From the NCBI RefSeq assembly GCF_001042635.1, contig NZ_AP012331.1:1240001-1304000 (forward strand): a stretch of DNA of 64,000 nt, given 5' to 3'. Under the pieces are notes generated by a model. That model saw only the letters and a list, made by a program, of their open reading frames with translations, did not search any database and was not told the origin of the DNA. This stretch comes from Bifidobacterium scardovii JCM 12489 = DSM 13734 (GTDB lineage Bacteria > Actinomycetota > Actinomycetes > Actinomycetales > Bifidobacteriaceae). The stretch's first letter is position 1. Each line of letters starts with the position of its first letter. The position numbers and the translations under genes are program-made. This document shows, piece by piece, positions 8,325-18,930 of this stretch.

Positions 8325-8678
8325 CTAGCCCTGCTCCTGCTCCTGGTCCTGCTCCGGTTCGCGGCATATCCATTCGGGATGTTCGTCGAGCAGTTTCCGG
8401 AACCATGGCTCCATGGGCTTGTCCTTGGGCCAGTTCTGCGGGTTGCCGTTTCTGTCCGCATACGCGCCGGCGTCGTAGGCGACCATCTCGATCATTGTAC
8501 CGTGTGAGTCATGGCCCAGCGCGGCGATCTGCAGAGGATCGGTACGGGGACGGGGACGGCGGAACATCTGGTTGCTCCATGCAAAGGACGCCTCTTCGGG
8601 CGTGATGTGTCTGACGTCATCGTCGATGAGACGGTGATGTAGCGCATAGTTGGGGTTATGAAGAATGGAATTGTTCAT
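8325..8678 (-). CDS. Small hypothetical protein, weakly toxin-like
   Basis: 117 residues starting MNNSILHNPNYALHH; the ATG at 8678 has GGAGG 7 bp upstream. The pattern HHRLIDDDVRHITPEEA ... ALGHDSHGTMIEMVAYDAG resembles small actinobacterial BrnT/RelE-like proteins of the form H-x-DDDV-x-H ... LG-D-x-G-x-hhE-hhh, which are often toxins or toxin relatives. No antitoxin-sized partner is visible beside it, so this is only a resemblance. The C-terminus EQDQEQEQG is encoded by a short CTGCTC-type repeat. The region to the divergent gene at 8895 holds only promoter-like sequence. Confidence 0.6.
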   Translation of the reverse strand: MNNSILHNPNYALHHRLIDDDVRHITPEEASFAWSNQMFRRPRPRTDPLQIAALGHDSHGTMIEMVAYDAGAYADRNGNPQNWPKDKPMEPWFRKLLDEHPEWICREPEQDQEQEQG

Positions 8679-8894
8679 ATGTTGCCTCCGATCCATGGTC
8701 GCGACCACGCTTCGTAGCGCTGCCGGTAACGTCTTTCGCATGACGATAGGCGATCCGGAACCAGGCTGTCCAGCAGCAACGGGGTATGTGGTCGAAGGCT
8801 TGCGACCCTTGGAAAATGGCGGTTTTACATGCTTGATCCGCTATACTTGCAGCCAGTTGGGCACAGACGCGATCGTCTGCGAGAGGGGGAAACC

Positions 8895-9890
8895 ATGAGT
8901 CGTGCATCCGAAGGCCCGGCGAGGTCCGTTGCGCTGATCGCGCCGTTGGCGGTCATCGCCGGGCTGATCGCCGCCGTGTTGTGCTATCACCCGGAACCGG
9001 CACGTCCGGTCGTCGCCCTGACGGTGGCTTCGGGAAAGGATGCGGGCGTTGCGGGTTCCGGGGCGCCGCCCTGCGGGAACGATGATCTCGCCGCCGTCGC
9101 GGAATCACAGGATCAGGCCATGGGCGACGCAATCGCGTACCTGCGCGTCATGAACACGACGGACGGAGCGTGCTCGGTACCGTCGGGGCCTCCGGAGCTC
9201 ACGGTCGTGCGCGGCGATGAGGACCAGCATCTGCGCGTCGTGCCGGGCAACCGCCAGACCGGCGTGAGCAGCGTGCCGGATGGCGAAACCATCGTGCTGG
9301 CCCCGTTCCGGTCGGTGACGGCGGCGGTCGAATGGAAGGCGGGCCAGCAGGCCGACGCCGAAGAGAAGACTTCGATCACGCTGGCGTTCGGCGAAGTGTC
9401 CGCACTGCCCGTGCACGTCGGGGCGAACGCTGCCGCCGACGGTCTGCTGGCGACCGATCCGGGGATGGACGTCATCGTCAGCGGCTTTTCGCAGGCCGCA
9501 TTGGGGCCGTTGCGCGGCGGCGACGCATCCGGCGCGGCGGAGGATGTCGATCCGGCATTGGATGAGCCCTGCATGCTGGCGAAGGATGACTCCGACGATA
9601 AGGACGATGCCGGTGGGGCGCCCGCGGATGCGACATTGACTCTGCGCAACGTCGGCCTGCACCCCTGCATCCCTCCCGCGCTGGTCACGCTGGATGAGGC
9701 CGGCTCCGGCGGAACCGTCGACGATGGCTCGCTGCTGTCGACGGCGTCCGTCTACGGGCGGGACCATGCTCTGGCCGTGGGCGGCCGGGTCTCCTATCGG
9801 GCCGCGTCCAAGGACCGGCCCAACTGGTTCCTTCGCCACTACGGGTCATGGCGGCCGGAGTCGGTCGCGCGCCTATCCATCGTGGAGTGA
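8895..9890 (+). CDS. Secreted or membrane-anchored DUF4232-like protein
   Basis: 331-residue protein with an N-terminal hydrophobic segment (about residues 12-32, SVALIAPLAVIAGLIAAVL) acting as signal anchor or signal peptide, so the rest is extracytoplasmic. The first ectodomain contains PCGNDDLAAV ... AYLRVMNTTDGACSVPSGPPEL, the Cys-pair and N-T-x-x-x-C pattern of DUF4232; a second, similar half follows an Asp-rich linker (DDSDDKDDAGG) with TLRNVGLHPCIPPALV. The ATG at 8895 is preceded by GAGAGGGGGAAA; TATACT (8842-8847) is a likely -10 box. Function unknown; probable cell-surface protein. Confidence 0.7.
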   Translation: MSRASEGPARSVALIAPLAVIAGLIAAVLCYHPEPARPVVALTVASGKDAGVAGSGAPPCGNDDLAAVAESQDQAMGDAIAYLRVMNTTDGACSVPSGPPELTVVRGDEDQHLRVVPGNRQTGVSSVPDGETIVLAPFRSVTAAVEWKAGQQADAEEKTSITLAFGEVSALPVHVGANAAADGLLATDPGMDVIVSGFSQAALGPLRGGDASGAAEDVDPALDEPCMLAKDDSDDKDDAGGAPADATLTLRNVGLHPCIPPALVTLDEAGSGGTVDDGSLLSTASVYGRDHALAVGGRVSYRAASKDRPNWFLRHYGSWRPESVARLSIVE

Positions 9891-9939
9891 CTCGTCGTGG
9901 AGTGACGCCGGTGCCGCCGGCCGCGCGTCGCCGGCGGGG

Positions 9940-10629
9940 CTACCGGGTCAGGAACGCGCGGATATCCGCGATCTCCTGGTCGCTGATCGCGTGCCCCATG
10001 CCGGGGTAGACGCGGTGCGTCAGGCGCCCGGTTTGCTCCAGCACCCGCCGTGCGGTGCGCTGGTCGTCCGCGGGGATCGTGCGGTCCTCGGAGCCGTAGG
10101 CGAGGAAGAACGCGGTCGTGCGGTCGGGGCCGAGCACGGTGCCGGACTCGCCGGCGAACGACGGGCTGAGCAGGACCGCGGCGTCGAACAGGCCCGGATG
10201 CTCCAGCGCCATGCGGTACGACAGGTACCCGCCCTGCGAGAATCCGACGAGTATCTTGCGGCGCGGTGCGAACGCCGGTCCGGCCAGCAGCGCGGCGACG
10301 GCATCGCCGACCTCGGAGCATGCGCGGCGCCGTTCACCGACCGAACACCCGTCCGGATACCAGTAGTTGCCGCCCATATACGGCCTCGCATGCGTGCCGC
10401 GGAACGACAGGTAGCTGGGCTCCGGTCCCAGGGCGGTCCGGTCCGGGCCGGCCTGGCCGCCATGCGCGGCGCCGTCCCGATCCGTGCGGTAGACGGCCTC
10501 GATGATGCGCACCATCTCGTCCTCGTCGTTGCCGTATCCATGGAACATGACGAACACGCGGTCGTCGCCGCTGCCGGCCGGACCTTCGCCGCCGATGCCC
10601 TCGATGCTGGCCGTCATCCGTATGTGCAT
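9940..10629 (-). CDS. Alpha/beta hydrolase, phospholipase/carboxylesterase family
   Basis: 229-residue cytoplasmic serine hydrolase of the phospholipase/carboxylesterase family (EstB/LYPLA class). FMFHGYGNDED supplies the oxyanion-hole region, GFSQGGYLSY carries the nucleophile serine in G-x-S-x-G, YGSEDRTIP the acidic residue, and PGMGHAIS the histidine. The ATG at 10629 follows CGGGAGGCGAT; the longer open frame to 10839 runs into the neighbouring leader region and is not needed. A hairpin of CCGCCGGC arms (9914-9937) lies between it and the convergent gene ending at 9890. Natural ester substrate unknown. Confidence 0.82.
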   Translation of the reverse strand: MHIRMTASIEGIGGEGPAGSGDDRVFVMFHGYGNDEDEMVRIIEAVYRTDRDGAAHGGQAGPDRTALGPEPSYLSFRGTHARPYMGGNYWYPDGCSVGERRRACSEVGDAVAALLAGPAFAPRRKILVGFSQGGYLSYRMALEHPGLFDAAVLLSPSFAGESGTVLGPDRTTAFFLAYGSEDRTIPADDQRTARRVLEQTGRLTHRVYPGMGHAISDQEIADIRAFLTR

Positions 10630-10849
10630 ATCGCCTCCCGAAACGCGATGCCGCTGTGGCATATGACGTGCGATCCAGCTTAGTTCATCGGCCGTGCGGG
10701 GAAGCGTGCCACGCTCGCCGATCCGCCCGATCAGGCCGGTCTGTCCACCCCGCCCGGCCCGGGCGATACGCCCGGCAACCCCGGCGCGGAGGGCTGAACC
10801 GGCGCGCGGCACACGCCGCCGGTCGGTGTGCGGTGCCATAATGATCGGC

Positions 10850-10936
10850 GTAATGCAGGGGAACCCGGTGACGGGTTGAGAAAGGCCGTGGGCCTGACCC
10901 TTAGAACCTGTTGGTTAACACCAGCGAAGGGAGACA
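10850..10936 (+). ncRNA. TPP riboswitch (THI element) for tenA
   Basis: Recognisable thiamine-pyrophosphate aptamer: GGGG...GGTTGAGAA in the 5' half (10858-10881), then GACCCTTAGAACCTG and AACACCAGCGAAGGGA in the 3' half, matching the conserved CTGAGA, ACCC-GAACCTG and CAGCGAAGGGA boxes. It ends 6 bp before the ATG of tenA and overlaps the ribosome-binding region, so translational control is likely. CATAAT at about 10838 may be the -10 box. Confidence 0.93.
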
Positions 10937-10941
10937 TAATC

Positions 10942-11742
10942 ATGGAGTATCGTCCGTCCATCCAGCCGACCCTGTCCGATGCCGCTCAGGGCGTGCCGTC
11001 CGACGAGCCGTTCGACGCGGAGGCGTTCGGGCCGATCACCCCGGACCACCTTCCGCCGTTCGCCCGCCGCATGCGCGAGGCCGCGGATCTGGTCTGGGAG
11101 CAGGGGTACCGGCAGCCGTTCATCCGCGAGCTGGGCAACGGCACGCTCGCGCGCGAGCGCTTCGCCTTCTATCTGCTGCAGGACTACCGCTACCTCAAGG
11201 ACTATGCCAAGGTGCACGCGCTGGCGCTCACCAAGACCATGGATTCCGAGATCATGACCTTCATGGTCAATGTGCAGAACGGCATCTTCAACGTCGAGTC
11301 GAAGGTGCACCGCTCCTACATGGCCAGCTACGGCGTGAGCGAGGAGGAGATGAACGCGGTGCGCCAGTCCGCGTTCGCCCGCGCCTACACCTCGAACATC
11401 CTGTCGATTGCCTACGGCGGCCAGCTGGTCGACGTGCTCGTCGCCGTGCTGCCGTGCGCCTGGGTCTACGCCGACTACGGACAGCGCCTCGCCCGCGAGT
11501 TCGCCGGCACCCTCGACTCCAACCCGTACAAGAGCTGGGTCGACATGTACAAGACCGATTCGTTCTGGGAAGGGTCGGCGTGGCTGATCGAGCACATCGA
11601 GCGCTTGGTCGAGGGGCTGTCGGAGGAGCGCAAACGCGAGCTGATCGACATCTTCGTGACCGGCGTCGAGAACGAGTACATGTTCTGGGCGAGCGCCTAC
11701 GACATGCACTACTCGTGGAAGCCGGAGTGGGATCGGGGCTGA
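10942..11742 (+). CDS. tenA: TenA family aminopyrimidine aminohydrolase (thiaminase II), paralogue 1
   Basis: 266-residue cytoplasmic enzyme that hydrolyses degraded thiamine aminopyrimidines to HMP for thiamine salvage. The TenA core starts after about 40 extra N-terminal residues. Active-site features are visible: LLQDYRYLKDYAKVHAL with the pyrimidine-binding Asp, and VLPCAWVYADYG with the catalytic Cys of the TenA_C class; the late EYMFWASAYD carries the C-terminal Glu region. ATG at 10942 is directly behind a TPP riboswitch, which links it to thiamine status. A second, more divergent TenA is encoded at 54214-54915 in a transporter operon. Confidence 0.92.
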   Translation: MEYRPSIQPTLSDAAQGVPSDEPFDAEAFGPITPDHLPPFARRMREAADLVWEQGYRQPFIRELGNGTLARERFAFYLLQDYRYLKDYAKVHALALTKTMDSEIMTFMVNVQNGIFNVESKVHRSYMASYGVSEEEMNAVRQSAFARAYTSNILSIAYGGQLVDVLVAVLPCAWVYADYGQRLAREFAGTLDSNPYKSWVDMYKTDSFWEGSAWLIEHIERLVEGLSEERKRELIDIFVTGVENEYMFWASAYDMHYSWKPEWDRG

Positions 11743-11846
11743 CGGCCGCGGGTGCTCTGATGGTCGGTCTTGTGAATGCTTAGGCGATGAACGCCCCGCC
11801 GGGCGGGCGGTCCGATAGGTCGTTCGCAGTGGTGCACAAAGTGCAT

Positions 11847-11890
11847 GCCCCCGCTGGCGGGGGCTGTCGGCGAAGCCGACTGGGGATGGC
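11847..11890 (+). repeat. Double-hairpin dispersed repeat, copy 1
   Basis: Hairpin GCCCCCGC-TG-GCGGGGGC (11847-11864) followed at once by GTCGGC-GAA-GCCGAC (11866-11880) and then CTGGGGATGG. The same two-hairpin order with related flanks occurs at 36500-36545 and 55052-55095. It lies between the tenA and lacI-type genes, which converge, and may act as a terminator for both. The rest of 11743-11979 shows nothing else. Confidence 0.7.
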
Positions 11891-11979
11891 CGATAGCATC
11901 GTGGCATCAGCCGCTCATCCATGTGCGAAATGGATCACTGGGCTGATATGGGGAACCGCCGTGCGAGGCTGGATCTCCG

Positions 11980-13107
11980 TTATCGCGCCGTGGATCCCCT
12001 GACCACCAGTTCGGTCGGCAGGATCAGGGTGTGCCGGATCGGCCGTCCCTCGATCTGATCGAGCACCATCGACGCCAGATTGACGCCGAACGCCGCGAGC
12101 GGCTGGCGGATGGTGGTCAGCTGGGGCTGCATGGCGGTGGCGTCGGAGCTGTCGTCGAAACCGGCGATGGCCATGTCGGCCGGCACGTCCACGCCCTGCC
12201 CGATCAGATACTGCATGGCCCCGGCCGCGATGCAGTCGCTGCCGCACATCAGCGCATCGACGCGGTGGTCGGCGAGGATGCGGCGCGCGTCGGCATCGTG
12301 TCCGGCGCCGCCGCCCAGCGTGCCGAGCAGCCGGATGACGGCCGCACGCCCCTCCTGCCGCGTCCATTCCCCGGCCCGGACGATCAGCGACGGGTCGGCG
12401 TCGCCGCCCATCGCGTCGCGGAAGCCCCGCAGGCGCTCGTCCGAGCAGGGCAGATAATCGGGACCGCAGATATAGGCGATGCGCCGGTGCCCGCATGAGC
12501 GCAGATGTTCGGTCAGGGCGCGGGAGGCCGCGCGGTTGTCGATGTCGACCGTGGGGAAGGGGATCCTGTCGCCGTAGCCGACGCCGGAGATGGCGACGGG
12601 CGCATCGATGCGGGTGAAGACGTCGAACAGCGGGTCGCCGGTATGGAAGGAATTGAGGATCCACCCGTCGGCGAATCCGCTGGAGGCGAGGCGGGCGATG
12701 CGCCTGCCGGCTTCGGGGGAGTCGGCGATCAGGATGACGAGCTGGTAGCCGGCGTCGCCGATGGTCTGGTTCGCGTTGAGCAGGATCGTGCTGATGTTCG
12801 GGTCGGCGACGATGGAATCCGGCTGGCCGTGCACCACGAACGCCACGGTCTGCGTGCGCTGGCGCACCAGCGACCGCGCGGCGTTGTTGGGGGTGTAGTT
12901 CACCTGCCTGACCGCGTCGGCGATGCGCTCGGCCGCCTTGGCCGACACGTGCGGGTTGCCGTTGAGGTAGCGGGAGACGGTAGCGTATGACACGCCGGCC
13001 TCCGCGGCCACGTCCATGATGGTCGCCGTCCTGCGGGGCGTATGCGGCGAGCCGGGTTCCGGCGATGCGCCGTTCGGCGTCGGGTCCTCGATGGTCTGGG
13101 TTGGCAT
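11980..13107 (-). CDS. LacI-family transcriptional regulator
   Basis: 375-residue sugar-responsive repressor. After a 28-residue hydrophilic N-terminal extension comes the helix-turn-helix (TATIMDVAAEAGVSYATVSRY), the hinge region, and a periplasmic-binding-protein-like effector domain ending in the usual TTIRQP ... FGVNLASMVLDQIEG segment. Start ATG at 13107. It is divergent from the GH20 gene, and two LacI-type palindromes (13201-13222, 13240-13251) lie between the two, so autoregulation plus control of the hydrolase is the simple reading. The inducer is probably a GlcNAc- or GalNAc-containing sugar, by inference from the target gene. Confidence 0.92.
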   Translation of the reverse strand: MPTQTIEDPTPNGASPEPGSPHTPRRTATIMDVAAEAGVSYATVSRYLNGNPHVSAKAAERIADAVRQVNYTPNNAARSLVRQRTQTVAFVVHGQPDSIVADPNISTILLNANQTIGDAGYQLVILIADSPEAGRRIARLASSGFADGWILNSFHTGDPLFDVFTRIDAPVAISGVGYGDRIPFPTVDIDNRAASRALTEHLRSCGHRRIAYICGPDYLPCSDERLRGFRDAMGGDADPSLIVRAGEWTRQEGRAAVIRLLGTLGGGAGHDADARRILADHRVDALMCGSDCIAAGAMQYLIGQGVDVPADMAIAGFDDSSDATAMQPQLTTIRQPLAAFGVNLASMVLDQIEGRPIRHTLILPTELVVRGSTAR

Positions 13108-13200
13108 GCGCTGTATACGTCCTCTCCGCGCGGCGATGGGTCGCTGTAGGCGATTGTAGCGCGTCGGCGGCGCGCGGCTGCGAACGCGCGCGACACACTG

Positions 13201-13222
13201 CTGTTGTAAACCTTTACAACAG
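13201..13222. promoter_or_regulatory. LacI-type operator 1
   Basis: A 22-bp palindrome with arms CTGTTGTAAA and TTTACAACAG around CC, in the divergent lacI/GH20 promoter region. The TTGTAAA half-site is typical of LacI-family operators. Confidence 0.8.
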
Positions 13223-13239
13223 TGCTACGCTGAGTATTC

Positions 13240-13251
13240 GTAAACGTTTAC
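13240..13251. promoter_or_regulatory. LacI-type operator 2
   Basis: Perfect 12-bp palindrome GTAAACGTTTAC, 18 bp from the first operator and 43 bp ahead of the GH20 start. The central CG matches the canonical LacI-family operator core better than operator 1 does. Confidence 0.8.
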
Positions 13252-13293
13252 AAAATCGTGTGACGACGGTGCGCGATAAGAAAGGACCATCCC

Positions 13294-15435
13294 ATGCTCG
13301 CATATCAGCAGTCGACGGACGGCGGCGCGGAGCGCCTCGTGCTGATTCCCCAACCGGTGACGGTGCGCTACGACGGCGGCTCGGCGGCGCTTGGCGCCGC
13401 GATGACGATCGTCATGGATGCCGGCATCGACGAAAGCGCCCTGTTCCTGGCCGAGCAGCTGGCCGGCGAGTATCGCCGGGCCACGGGCGGCTCGGCGGAT
13501 ATCCGTCGTTCGGGGGCGGTGCCGGATTCGGCGGTTCCGGAAGCGGTGCGCCGGGAGCCGGACAATCGGGAGCGCCCCGGCTCCACGGGCGCGGACATGC
13601 GCGGCGCCGTGGTCACGCTGGCTTGGGACGCGGATCTCGGCGATGAGGAATATGCGATCGATGTCCGCGGGCTCGGTGAGCCGGTCGCGCCGGTCGCACC
13701 GGGCGGCGAGGACTCGCCCGCGTACCGGCGCGCCGCCGTGGAGCTGCGCGGCGGGGGACCGGCCGGGCTGCGCTACGGCGTGCAGACGCTGCGCCAGATT
13801 TTGCGCCAGTCGCCGCGCGAGCTGCCCCTCGTGCACATCCGCGACCACCCCGCGTTCGCGGTGCGCGCCTACAGCCTCGACGTCACGCGCGGCCGCGTGC
13901 CGACGATGGGCTTCCTCACATGGTTCGTCGACCAGCTCGCCTTCTACAAATACAACCAGTTCCAGCTGTACGTGGAGCACGCCTTCGCCTTCGGGGAGCT
14001 CAGCGAGGCGTGGCGCGGCACCGACCCGCTGGCCGCCGACGACATCGTGCGGCTCGACGACTACTGCGCGCGGCGCGGCATCGAACTGGTGCCGTCGCTG
14101 GCCACCTTCGGGCACATGTACATGAACCTGCGCACGCGCACGCACCGCCGGCTCGGCGAATTCCCCGATGACGCCGACCGCCCGTTCAGCTTCGTCGAAC
14201 GTATGGAGCACCATACGCTCAATGCAGCCGATCCCGAGGCGCTGGCCTTCGCTCAGCGGCTGATCCGCGAATACGCTCCGCTGTTCCACTCGCGATCGTT
14301 CAACATCGGCGGCGACGAGACCTTCGACCTGGGGCGCGGCCAATCCGCGCGGACCGCCCCCGGCGCGAGCGCAGGCGAACTGTACGCCGGCTTCGTCAAG
14401 GGGCTATGCGACACCCTCGGCGAGCTGGGGCTCCAGCCTATGCTGTGGGCCGACATCGCGCTCGAATCGCCGGGGACCATGGAGCTGCTGCCCGGCAACA
14501 TCACGATGCTCAACTGGATGTACGACCCCGACATCAACGAGGACAGCATCGCGGCCATCGAACGCCAGGGCCGCCGCCAGTTCGTGTGCCCGGCCGTGCG
14601 CGCGTGGAGCCGCTTCGTCCCCGACTACGAGGGCGCGTGGCTCAACACCTACCGCATGGCGTCCGCCGGGCGCAGGCACGGCGCCGAGGGCATCGTGATC
14701 ACCGACTGGGGCGATTACGGCCACGTCAACGATCCTCGGCTGAGCCTGCCGGGCCTGTGCTACGGCGCCCAGAACGCATGGAATCCCGTCGACATCGGCG
14801 CCGACGCGATGAACGCGCGCATCTCGCGGCTCGTCTACCGCGATGCCTCGGGGCGGATGATGGGCAGCCTGTCGCGCACCGGCGACGGCGCGTCGTTCCC
14901 CTGGGACCTTGCGGTGCAGGTGCTTGAGCTCGACGCCGGCGGCGGCGCGCTCAACGCCGATGTGGCCGCGTACGTGGAACGCTCCTACGGCGGCGTGCCG
15001 ATCTTCGACCGGGCGCTGGACTGCGCCGATGCGCGCCGGCGTCTGCTGCTGCTCAACCGGGAGCGGATCACGACCCGCCCGGAACGCAACGGCATGCTGG
15101 CCGACTGCGGCGAGGCCATCGTCGCGGCGTTGGCGGGGGAGTCCAGAAGCGGGTTGGCGCCGTCGCTCGTCTGGACCATGCTCGACGCGCAGCAGCTGTT
15201 CAACAGGCTGGGCGAGGAGCTGCTGGCCATGGCCGGCGATTCCGGCCGCTCCGCCGTGAACGATGCCGCGGAGCGCGAGCGGAAGATCCGCCGCTATGCG
15301 CTTGCCGAGGAACTGGAACGGTGGTTCGAGCGCTACCGCGCCGAGTGGCTGGCCACGGGCCGGTACGCCGAGCTGAACCGCAACGCCCACGTGGTCTGGT
15401 CGTTCGCCGACATCCTGCGGGCCGGCACGCTGTAA
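13294..15435 (+). CDS. Glycoside hydrolase family 20 (beta-N-acetylhexosaminidase-like)
   Basis: 713-residue enzyme predicted to release terminal beta-linked GlcNAc or GalNAc by substrate-assisted catalysis. An N-terminal GH20b-like domain (about residues 15-180) precedes the TIM barrel. The barrel opens with FAVRAYSLDVTRGRVPTMGF, and the catalytic Asp-Glu pair is in FNIGGDETFDLG (D341, E342). A C-terminal helical region of about 200 residues follows. No signal peptide or anchor is present, so it acts in the cytoplasm on imported oligosaccharides. AAAGGA precedes the ATG at 13294. Control by the divergent LacI regulator is likely. Substrate linkage not determinable here. Confidence 0.88.
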   Translation: MLAYQQSTDGGAERLVLIPQPVTVRYDGGSAALGAAMTIVMDAGIDESALFLAEQLAGEYRRATGGSADIRRSGAVPDSAVPEAVRREPDNRERPGSTGADMRGAVVTLAWDADLGDEEYAIDVRGLGEPVAPVAPGGEDSPAYRRAAVELRGGGPAGLRYGVQTLRQILRQSPRELPLVHIRDHPAFAVRAYSLDVTRGRVPTMGFLTWFVDQLAFYKYNQFQLYVEHAFAFGELSEAWRGTDPLAADDIVRLDDYCARRGIELVPSLATFGHMYMNLRTRTHRRLGEFPDDADRPFSFVERMEHHTLNAADPEALAFAQRLIREYAPLFHSRSFNIGGDETFDLGRGQSARTAPGASAGELYAGFVKGLCDTLGELGLQPMLWADIALESPGTMELLPGNITMLNWMYDPDINEDSIAAIERQGRRQFVCPAVRAWSRFVPDYEGAWLNTYRMASAGRRHGAEGIVITDWGDYGHVNDPRLSLPGLCYGAQNAWNPVDIGADAMNARISRLVYRDASGRMMGSLSRTGDGASFPWDLAVQVLELDAGGGALNADVAAYVERSYGGVPIFDRALDCADARRRLLLLNRERITTRPERNGMLADCGEAIVAALAGESRSGLAPSLVWTMLDAQQLFNRLGEELLAMAGDSGRSAVNDAAERERKIRRYALAEELERWFERYRAEWLATGRYAELNRNAHVVWSFADILRAGTL

Positions 15436-15476
15436 TCCCGGCGCGGCCCTATTGTGGCGCGGCTCTGCTGCGACAC

Positions 15477-17843
<2,367 letters not shown>

Positions 17844-17888
17844 GATATGTGTTCCGATACTGTTCGAACGGGATGGAAAAACGCAGTC

Positions 17889-17916
17889 GCGGCCCTCCCT
17901 GGACGGGAAGGGCCGC
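17889..17916 (-). terminator. Hairpin between ribU and the ECF module
   Basis: Arms GCGGCCCT(T)CCC with a one-base bulge, 5-nt loop, in the 83-bp gap. On the minus strand it is followed after seven bases by TTTTT, so it could be a partial terminator setting the ratio of S component to energy module. Confidence 0.6.
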
Positions 17917-17926
17917 AACGGATCCG

Positions 17927-18535
17927 CTACTTGTTCAGCAGCGTGCTGATCGGCTTGTAGATCAGGAACGTGGCCACGCCGTGGATCGCGAACTTGACCA
18001 GGTTGAACGGCAGCAGGGCCGGTACGATCAGCGCGGCCACCTGGGCTACCGTCATATGCGCGTAGAACGGCGTGACGATCAGGTTGCCGACGATCGCCGC
18101 GGCCAGGGCGCACACGGCGCCGACGATCAGGCCGATCACCGCGCCCTTGCGCGTGCGGTTCGCGCGGTAGATCAGCGCGGCCGGCACCGACAGCGTCAGC
18201 GCGACGAGCACCGCCATCAACGTGCCCCACGGATTGAGGAACAGGTGCGGCACGAAGCCGAGCACGCTGACGATCGCGGCCGCCGCAGGTCCGAACGCGA
18301 ATCCGGCGATGAGGCACACGATGCCCGAGGGATCGTATTTGAGCCACTGCACGCCGGGGATGATCGGGAATTCGATGAAGCTCGTGGCCATCGCCAGCGC
18401 GACGAACAGCGCGTACACGGCGATACGGCGGGTGGACCAGCGGCCCGAATCGGCCACGCCGGTCGAATGCGCGTTGTCGGGCCGGGACGCGGCCGTGGCG
18501 GAAACCTGATGATCGGTATGCGAAGAGACGCTCAT
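17927..18535 (-). CDS. ribU: ECF transporter S component, RibU-like riboflavin importer
   Basis: 202-residue membrane protein, about six spans after a 30-residue soluble N-terminus. FPIIPGVQWLKYDPSGIVCLIAGFAFGP matches the substrate-binding L1/TM region of RibU, and the gene is preceded by an FMN riboswitch, so riboflavin is the expected cargo. ATG at 18535 follows GGAGC; the longer frame to 18697 lies inside the riboswitch. It would bind riboflavin at the membrane and be powered by the fused ECF module encoded directly downstream. Confidence 0.92.
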   Translation of the reverse strand: MSVSSHTDHQVSATAASRPDNAHSTGVADSGRWSTRRIAVYALFVALAMATSFIEFPIIPGVQWLKYDPSGIVCLIAGFAFGPAAAAIVSVLGFVPHLFLNPWGTLMAVLVALTLSVPAALIYRANRTRKGAVIGLIVGAVCALAAAIVGNLIVTPFYAHMTVAQVAALIVPALLPFNLVKFAIHGVATFLIYKPISTLLNK

Positions 18536-18545
18536 GATGAGCTCC

Positions 18546-18688
18546 GTTTCTTTCATCCGGACTGTACCGTTGGCTCCGGAATCCCACCGGATCAGCCGCT
18601 TGCGCGGGTCGCGGGCTTCGGCGGCGCCCATATGGATGCGGGCTGCGCCGTTACCGCCAGTAAGGAATTGCACCTTCCCTGAAACTGA
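18546..18688 (-). ncRNA. FMN riboswitch (RFN element)
   Basis: Read on the minus strand: AGGGAAGGTGCAATTCC, TACTGGCGGTAA, GCCCGCGACCCGCG, GATCCGGTGGGATTCCGG, AGCCAACGGTACAGTCCGGA, in the RFN order with its conserved boxes. It ends about 10 bp before the ribU start, overlapping the ribosome-binding region, so translational repression by FMN is likely. TATAGA on the minus strand (18697-18702) may be the -10 box. The remaining gap to 18930 shows no supported feature. Confidence 0.94.
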
Positions 18689-18930
18689 CGGGATCATCTA
18701 TACGCCAAGCCGTGGATTTATCGGGCGCGCATGAGCCGGAAGCGGAATGCGACACGCCGGACGCGGCGTGCGCGCGGCGCGCGTTCCGCCGTTTTCCGCG
18801 GTGTCGCGGGCTGCGTGGCCTTGTTCGATGGCGTCCGGCATGCGGACGCGATGCTCCGCATGCCGGCGCCTCCTGGCGCGGCGGATGTCGTTGCGGTGCG
18901 CGGGCGCGTCCACCGCATAGAATGGAGAGC

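Noticed and set aside
18700..18930. Small gene 18731-18934
   Set aside because: Arg/Ala-rich translation with no ribosome-binding site that overlaps the glycosyltransferase start; best read as non-coding.
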